A stretch of DNA of 64,000 bases, taken from assembly GCA_902763865.1 (NCBI GenBank), contig CACWTR010000003.1, positions 28,510 to 92,509 of the forward strand, written 5' to 3'. The notes beneath the pieces were generated by a model, which saw only the letters and a program-made list of their open reading frames with translations, was not told where the DNA came from and did no database searches. The translations under genes were made by a program, and so were the position numbers. The stretch comes from an uncultured Bacteroidales bacterium (lineage in GTDB: Bacteria; Bacteroidota; Bacteroidia; Bacteroidales; Bacteroidaceae). Numbering within the stretch: position 1 is the stretch's first letter; the number at the start of each line of letters is the position of its first letter. Below are positions 59,901 to 64,000 of this stretch, piece after piece.

Positions 59901-60765
59901 ATGTCTGGCACTGAGCGGTGCCCTCGACAACATCGCCGCCGGCATACGCAGGGAACAGTTCGTCGCTGCGAACCCGAAGGGCGAAGTCTTCCTTGACCTG
60001 CTCATGCGCTACGGCACACAGTACCAGCAGGCACAGATGGAGGCACAGTTCTCGCTCTTCGGCATGGATGCCGTGGAACTGAACAAACCCGCCGTGCCGG
60101 AAGCAGAAGAATGGACTGCACTGGAACGCCTGAACAAGGAGCGCTCGCTGGTAGGCATCTACCTCTCGGCACATCCGCTCGACGAGTACTACGTCATCCT
60201 GCAGAACGTCTGCAACCTGAAGATGGCCGAGATGGAACACCTCACCGCCTTTGCCGGCAAGAGCGTCCGGCTGGGAGGCATCGTCACGGCAGTACGCTCC
60301 GGAACAACGAAGAACGGGAAGCCCTTCGGCGTTGCCACCATCGAGGACTTCAGCGGCACGGGCGAGATAGCACTCTTCGGCGAGAGCTGGGTGCAATGGG
60401 GAGGCTACCTGAGCGTGGACCGCTCGGTGCTCATCACCGGCAGCGTCGAGGAACATCGCTTCCGGCAGGGCGAGTACGAACTGCGCATCGGGCACATCGA
60501 CTGGCTGGCCGACGTCAACGACAAGATCATTGAACGCATCACCGTCACCGTCAACACAAGCTCCCTGGAAAAGGACGACGTGGAGATGCTCACTTCCTAC
60601 GTCACGGAAAACCCCGGCAACACGGCACTGCAGCTGATCTTCGTCGATGCCACCGACCCGCACAACCAGCTCCACATGACATCCCGCTCACGTCGCATCA
60701 AGGTGAAGCGGCAGCTCCTGGAAGACATCGAGGCTGCCGAAGCACTTTCCTACACAATCAACTAA
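56983..60765 (+). CDS. dnaE: DNA polymerase III alpha subunit
   Basis: 1260 residues; replicative polymerase. PHP domain first (VHLHVHSQYSLLDGQ, TDHGNMFG), then palm/fingers with GFPGYFLIVQDF, VGPGRGSAAGS and the catalytic aspartates in LPDIDTDFDDDGR (near 495), AFNKSHAACYS, and C-terminal OB fold (VRLGGIVTAVRSGT). Residues about 384-411 are an unusual Gly/Pro/Asn-rich insertion encoded by a long perfect hairpin (58132-58214) in the linker between PHP and palm. Confidence 0.97.
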   Translation: MEDFVHLHVHSQYSLLDGQASIKKMVDKAIRDGMRGMALTDHGNMFGVKELYDYCKSVNKDRKKQGLEPFKPIFGCEMYVARGGDKNIREGGKENQSGWHLIVLAKNLKGYHNLIKLVSRSWVDGFYMRPRTDHKDLAQFHEGLIICSACIGGEVPKKIQNGDLAGAEQTVKWFHDIWGDDYYLELQRHEVTDPAQTANRETYEVQKRVNPVLIELARKHGVKLICSNDSHFLDQDDAEAHDLLLCLSTGKDLDDPNRMRYTKQEWFKTRAEMNAVFPDLPEALRNTCEILDKVEIYDLESNPIMPFFPIPEEFGTEESLRQKYTDEDLFREFTSDENGENTLPREDGEKKIEKLGGIDKLYRIKLEADYLAKLTYEGAARLYGKEQGAGGNEQGAGSNANPLPPAPCSLPQEVDDRIRFELHIMKTMGFPGYFLIVQDFINNARKELGVWVGPGRGSAAGSVVAYCLGITRLDPLKYDLLFERFLNPDRISLPDIDTDFDDDGRGKVLQWVMDKYGAENCAHIITYGAMAAKSSLKDVGRVEKVPLTTVNAWCKAMPDRLPDGKKPTLENYISATPELKEAQYSRDKKEADTIKYALKLEGTVRNTGIHACGFIICRDPISDHVPVSTADDPDFPDRKTAVTQYDGHVIESTGLIKMDFLGLKTLSQLKEACRIVKESRGTDIDIDNIPIDDPLTYKLYQEGRTVGTFQFESAGMRKYLKELHPTVFEDLIAMNALYRPGPMDYIPQFIRRKNGQEPITYDLEACEEYLRDTYGITVYQEQVMLLARKLAGFTRGESDALRKAMGKKKKDIVDQMKPKFIEGGTNNGHDPKILEKIWSDWEKFASYAFNKSHAACYSWVAYQTAYMKAHYPAEFMAALLTRGKDDVKEVTKLLEECHAMKLEVLGPDVNESHRDFGVNDRQQIRYGLTAIKGLGEAAVQVIVDEREKNGPFRDIYDFAERINMSAIKRNGLECLALSGALDNIAAGIRREQFVAANPKGEVFLDLLMRYGTQYQQAQMEAQFSLFGMDAVELNKPAVPEAEEWTALERLNKERSLVGIYLSAHPLDEYYVILQNVCNLKMAEMEHLTAFAGKSVRLGGIVTAVRSGTTKNGKPFGVATIEDFSGTGEIALFGESWVQWGGYLSVDRSVLITGSVEEHRFRQGEYELRIGHIDWLADVNDKIIERITVTVNTSSLEKDDVEMLTSYVTENPGNTALQLIFVDATDPHNQLHMTSRSRRIKVKRQLLEDIEAAEALSYTIN
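58132..58214. repeat. Hairpin with 26-bp perfect arms in frame within dnaE
   Basis: Left arm 58132-58157, right arm 58189-58214, spacer 31 bases. The left arm begins GGCAAGGAGCAAGGGGCAGG. It encodes GAGGNEQGAGSNANPLPPAP; the same GGCAAGGAGCAAGG word forms the in-frame tandem repeat in the EnvC-like gene. Confidence 0.93.
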
Positions 60766-60797
60766 ATATATATTGAATCAATTAAACTATTAAAGCT

Positions 60798-61115
60798 ATG
60801 GCACAGACAATCAACACAGCGAACTTCGACGCACTGGTAGCAACCGGCAAACCTATCGTTCTGGACTTTTGGGCAACATGGTGCGGCCCCTGCAAACGCC
60901 TCGCACCCATCATCGAGGAACTGGCTAAGGACTACGACGGCAAGGCCATCGTCGGCAAATGCGACGTGGAGGAGGACGAAGACCTCGCCATGCGCTTTGG
61001 CGTACGCAACATCCCCACCATCGTCTTCCTCAAGGACGGCAAGGAAGTGGATCGCAGCGTCGGACTGGTTCCGCGACCCGCTCTCGAAGAGAAAATCAAG
61101 GCTATGCTTTCATAG
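60798..61115 (+). CDS. trxA: Thioredoxin
   Basis: 105 residues, the standard length. Active site WCGPCK with Cys29 and Cys32; cis-Pro in RNIPTIVFLKDG. Cytoplasmic disulfide reductase, 32 bp after dnaE, same orientation. Confidence 0.98.
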   Translation: MAQTINTANFDALVATGKPIVLDFWATWCGPCKRLAPIIEELAKDYDGKAIVGKCDVEEDEDLAMRFGVRNIPTIVFLKDGKEVDRSVGLVPRPALEEKIKAMLS

Positions 61116-61150
61116 GACTGCTTAGGAGTACCTCTTAATTCAACCAAGCT

Positions 61151-61474
61151 ATGGCTACATTCGAAGAAGACCTCCTCCGCGATGCCGAGGACGACCGACT
61201 CACCGTCGAATACATTCAGAACTATCTGCCGCAGGAGCTCAAGGAGAAGTTCACCGAGGAAGAGCTCTACTACTTCATCGACGTCATCGGAGAGTACTAC
61301 GTTGACCTGCTCGACAAGCATCCCGACGAGGAAGACATCGACATCGACGTGGAGGAAGTGGCAAAGTTCGTTGCAAAGCAGGCCAAGAAGGACAAGATGG
61401 GCGACTTCGACCCCGAAGACCTCCGATGGGTGGTCGATGGAGAGCTGGAATACGGCGAGTCCATTGAACATTGA
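61151..61474 (+). CDS. Conserved acidic hypothetical protein
   Basis: 107 residues, strongly acidic, all-helical (LLRDAEDDRLTVEYIQNYLP, EELYYFIDVIGEYYVDLLDK, VEEVAKFVAKQAKKD). No signal or membrane segment. A small family of such proteins follows trxA in other Bacteroidales. Function not known; I could not link it to a characterised domain. Confidence 0.82.
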   Translation: MATFEEDLLRDAEDDRLTVEYIQNYLPQELKEKFTEEELYYFIDVIGEYYVDLLDKHPDEEDIDIDVEEVAKFVAKQAKKDKMGDFDPEDLRWVVDGELEYGESIEH

Positions 61475-61541
61475 CTATTGACCATTGCCCCCGGACGGTA
61501 GCAAATTATTCACTTTTCCCTATTCACTTTTCCCTTTTTAC

Positions 61542-63041
61542 ATGGAACAACCTCTTTTGATTTATAACACCCTGAGCCGGCAGAAGGAACTCTTCAAGCC
61601 CCTCCATCCGGGACGCGTCGGCATGTACGTCTGCGGCCCCACCGTCTATGGCGATGCGCACCTGGGTCATGCCCGGCCTGCCATTACCTTCGACCTCCTC
61701 TTCCGCTACCTGCAGCACCTGGGCTACAAGGTGCGCTACGTCCGCAACATCACTGACGTGGGCCACCTGGAGCACGATGCCGACGAGGGCGAGGACAAGA
61801 TAGCGAAGAAGGCCCGCCTCGAAGAGCTTGAGCCGATGGAGGTGGCGCAGTACTACACCAACCGCTTCCACGAGGCGATGGATGCCCTGGGCTGTCTGCC
61901 GCCGAGCATCGAACCGCACGCCACGGGCCACATCATCGAGCAGCAGCAGCTGGTGCGACAGATCCTCGACAACGGCTTTGCCTACGAGAGCAACGGCAGC
62001 ATCTACTTCGACATCGAGAAGTACAACAAAGTACACCGATGGGGCATCCTCTCGGGCCGCGACCTGGAGAACGTCAAGGACGCGAGCCGCGAGCTGGCCG
62101 GCGTGGGCGAGAAGAAGAACCAGGCGGACTTCGCCCTGTGGAAGGCTGCACAGCCCGAACACATCATGCGGTGGCCCTCGCCCTGGAGCGACGGCTTCCC
62201 CGGATGGCACTGCGAGTGCACGGCTATGGGCCGCAAGTATCTGGGCGACCACTTCGACATCCACGGCGGCGGCATGGACCTCATCTTCCCCCACCACGAG
62301 TGCGAAATAGCACAGGCCGTTGCCAGCCAGGGCAGCCAGATGGTACGCTACTGGATGCACAACAACATGATAACCATCGACGGCAAGAAGATGGGCAAGT
62401 CCTACAACAACTTCATCACCCTGCCCGAGTTCTTCAGCGGCAGTCATCCACTGCTCCAGCAGGCCTATACGCCCATGACCATCCGCTTCTTCATCCTCCA
62501 GGCGCATTACCGCTCTACAGTCGATTTCAGCAACGACGCCCTGCAAGCTGCCGAGAAGGGACTGGCTCGACTCATGGACGGACTGAAGAACCTGCGCCGC
62601 CTGCAGGAAGGACAGAAGGTGAAGGGACAGCCAATGGTTGAGTCCTCGTATGTTGCGACACTGTCGCAACAGCTCTACGACGCGATGAACGACGACCTCA
62701 ACTCGCCCATCGTCATCAGCCACCTCTTCGATGCCTGCCGCACCATCAACACGCTCACCGACAAGAAAGCCAGCATCCAGGCTGAGACAGCTCAGGCTTT
62801 GCTCCGCCTCATGGAGACGTTCACCACCGACATCCTCGGCCTGCGCCAGGACACCGGCGTGAGCAACAAGGCCCGCGAGGAAGCCTACGGAGCCGTCGTG
62901 AACATGCTGCTGGACCAGCGCCAGGCTGCCAAGGCCGAGAAGAACTGGTCCCTAAGCGACAAGATTCGCGACGACCTCACCGCCCTCGGCTTCGAGGTAA
63001 AGGACACCAAGGACGGCTACACCTGGACGCTCAACAAATAG
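61542..63041 (+). CDS. cysS: Cysteinyl-tRNA synthetase
   Basis: 499 residues from [17 protein letters not shown] variant HLGH in [17 protein letters not shown] variant in [11 protein letters not shown], zinc-binding cysteine in VCGPTVYG and WHCECTAM. A longer frame to 61485 starts in repeat DNA (ATTCACTTTTCCC, twice). It lies downstream of trxA and the acidic protein. Confidence 0.97.
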   Translation: MEQPLLIYNTLSRQKELFKPLHPGRVGMYVCGPTVYGDAHLGHARPAITFDLLFRYLQHLGYKVRYVRNITDVGHLEHDADEGEDKIAKKARLEELEPMEVAQYYTNRFHEAMDALGCLPPSIEPHATGHIIEQQQLVRQILDNGFAYESNGSIYFDIEKYNKVHRWGILSGRDLENVKDASRELAGVGEKKNQADFALWKAAQPEHIMRWPSPWSDGFPGWHCECTAMGRKYLGDHFDIHGGGMDLIFPHHECEIAQAVASQGSQMVRYWMHNNMITIDGKKMGKSYNNFITLPEFFSGSHPLLQQAYTPMTIRFFILQAHYRSTVDFSNDALQAAEKGLARLMDGLKNLRRLQEGQKVKGQPMVESSYVATLSQQLYDAMNDDLNSPIVISHLFDACRTINTLTDKKASIQAETAQALLRLMETFTTDILGLRQDTGVSNKAREEAYGAVVNMLLDQRQAAKAEKNWSLSDKIRDDLTALGFEVKDTKDGYTWTLNK

Positions 63042-63148
63042 AGACTAGATAGTCTAGAGAATCTAGATAGACTAGAAAGACTAGAAAATCTAGAGAATCT
63101 AGAAAATCTAGAGAATCTAGAAAATCTAGAAAGTCTAGAGAATCCCTA
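63042..63148. repeat. 9-bp tandem repeat (TCTAGAGAA-type), eleven units
   Basis: CTAG recurs every nine bases (GACTAGATAGTCTAGAGAAT and onward) through the gap between convergent cysS and the DUF4294 gene. Related in word and period to the array at 12158-12217. Confidence 0.9.
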
Positions 63149-63149
63149 T

Positions 63150-63785
63150 TCACAGCTGCCCTGTCTCCACTTGGCGGACGACGCGCTCGATGAGCTTGTC
63201 TTCCTCCTCGGGGTGGTACTCCTTCTTCAGGCTGGCGCGGAAGGTCCAGGCAAACACCTGGTAGAAAGCCGCTCGCGTCGGTCCGAGGAAAGCTTGGACT
63301 ATTTCATACGACGACTGGTTGCACTCCCTATCCACCAGTTTGATGAGAAGCTTGCCTTGCGAATAGGTGAGCTTCTTCATTTGCGGCTTGTAGGTGTCGA
63401 AGATGTCGCGCTCCACACGCCGTATGTGGGCCTGCTTCTCCTTCTTGGTGGGCAGCATCTCCAGCGTCTCGTAGGTCTCGGCAATGAGGCCGTTCACCTG
63501 CTGAGCCAGGGGCAGCACCTTCTTCACGTTGCGCACCAGGCGATTGTACTCACGGCGCTGCTTCTCGCTCTTGAACTTCAGTGGCGGATAGACCCACAGC
63601 TCGGGAAGCAGGTAGCACCACATCGTGTCGCCATCCTCCACCTGCGGCTTCGCATAGCGATACACCTGCAGCTTGAGCTTGTAGCTGACCGGCTCTGCGG
63701 GCAGCTGCTCATCGGCCTCTTCCTGGGCGTACAGGACACAGCTCAGGAGAAGGGCAAAGAATGCTATGAACGCCTTTTGCTTCAT
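63150..63785 (-). CDS. DUF4294 family protein
   Basis: 211 residues from MKQKAFIAFFALLLSCVLYA, a signal peptide. The mature part (PELWVYPPLKFKSEKQRREY, NRLVRNVKKVLPLAQQV, ERDIFDTYKPQMKKLTYSQG, LIKLVDRECNQSSYEIVQAF) is the DUF4294 helical domain seen only in Bacteroidetes. No known function. TACTTTTG at 63802-63795 leaves a leader of few bases. Confidence 0.86.
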   Translation of the reverse strand: MKQKAFIAFFALLLSCVLYAQEEADEQLPAEPVSYKLKLQVYRYAKPQVEDGDTMWCYLLPELWVYPPLKFKSEKQRREYNRLVRNVKKVLPLAQQVNGLIAETYETLEMLPTKKEKQAHIRRVERDIFDTYKPQMKKLTYSQGKLLIKLVDRECNQSSYEIVQAFLGPTRAAFYQVFAWTFRASLKKEYHPEEEDKLIERVVRQVETGQL

Positions 63786-63794
63786 AATCTGCTG

Positions 63795-63802
63795 CAAAAG
63801 TA
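63795..63802 (-). promoter_or_regulatory. -7 box (TACTTTTG) of the DUF4294 gene
   Basis: Minus strand match, ending ten bases before the ATG. Confidence 0.5.
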
Positions 63803-63878
63803 CGAAGAATAAGTGAATAAGTGAATAACTATGAATGAAGAATACGGGAGAAAGGGCAAAGAATTATGTTTTTTTAAT

Positions 63879-64000
63879 ATGATTATCCTTGGTCGTACCA
63901 TCATTCATTAGTTTCGGAACAGCCCTGAAAGGGCAGTAAGCCCATAGCCCAGGGCATCGCCCTGGGTGGTCTATGTGACATAAGGCACGCCCTGAAAGGG
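63879..64000. repeat. Left part of a second 257-bp-type inverted-repeat element (cut by window end)
   Basis: Starts ATGATTATCCTTGGTCGTAC and carries CAGCCCTGAAAGGGCAGTAA, AGCCCAGGGCATCGCCCTGG and GCACGCCCTGAAAGGG in the same order as 36459-36575. The mirrored half lies beyond the window. Confidence 0.9.

Overview
The window comes from a moderately GC-rich Bacteroidales genome, probably Prevotella-like. The evidence is the gene set (glycine-lipid acyltransferase pair, DUF4271, DUF4292, DUF4294, class III fructose-bisphosphatase, class-1 acetate CoA-transferase), the Bacteroidetes promoter signature (TTTG or TTG, about 19-20 bp, then TAnnTTTG) upstream of many genes, and the scarcity of strong Shine-Dalgarno sites. 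No rRNA, tRNA, CRISPR array, transposase or integrase gene was found.

Layout. 0-12 kb: end of an S24-like regulator, a possible HIRAN-like protein, recQ and recJ separated by a 22-bp repeat array, a CoA-transferase, then a TatD-like/yidD/rnpA/hemD/DUF4271/LOG run, and metK behind a SAM-II-like riboswitch. 12-20 kb: a U32 peptidase, a small sigma-70 protein, an LpxL-type acyltransferase and a chain of glycosyltransferases. 20-27.5 kb: a clearly more AT-rich glycan island with six more glycosyltransferases, two inverted paralogous O-acetyltransferases and a decayed glycosyltransferase start. 27.7-33.7 kb: lipid-flippase-type ABC exporter, LTA-synthase-like phosphotransferase, RNase H and argS. 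33.8-37.9 kb: a YafQ/DinJ-type toxin-antitoxin pair, a beta-barrel-like protein, a lipoprotein with a long leader, over 1 kb of non-coding repeats, and a GH16 enzyme. 38-46 kb: envelope genes (degenerate LytM/EnvC-like protein, DUF4292 lipoprotein, TPR protein), dut, dgt and glsB-glsA. 46-53 kb: thiL, purine nucleoside phosphorylase, lpxK, sppA, a flippase-like membrane protein and divergent rsmA. 53-64 kb: fbp, pssA-psd, dnaE, trxA, cysS and a DUF4294 protein.

Many of these genes build the cell envelope: lipid A acylation (lpxL, lpxK), LPS or capsule glycans, glycine lipids, phosphatidylethanolamine, export (ABC) and head-group transfer (LTA-synthase-like). The rest are housekeeping genes for DNA repair, replication and tRNA charging.

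The strongest unexplained signal is in the DNA between genes. Several unrelated-sequence families of short repeats share architecture: arrays of 21- or 22-bp units, two of the families built from palindromic units (two helical turns), arrays of 7- or 9-bp units whose sequence differs from locus to locus, and a roughly 257-bp inverted-repeat element present at least twice. Related palindromic or tandem sequence lies in frame inside dnaE, argS and the LytM-family gene. A conserved-looking non-coding leader with its own consensus promoter precedes the lipoprotein gene near 35.9 kb. No enzyme in the window obviously explains these repeats.
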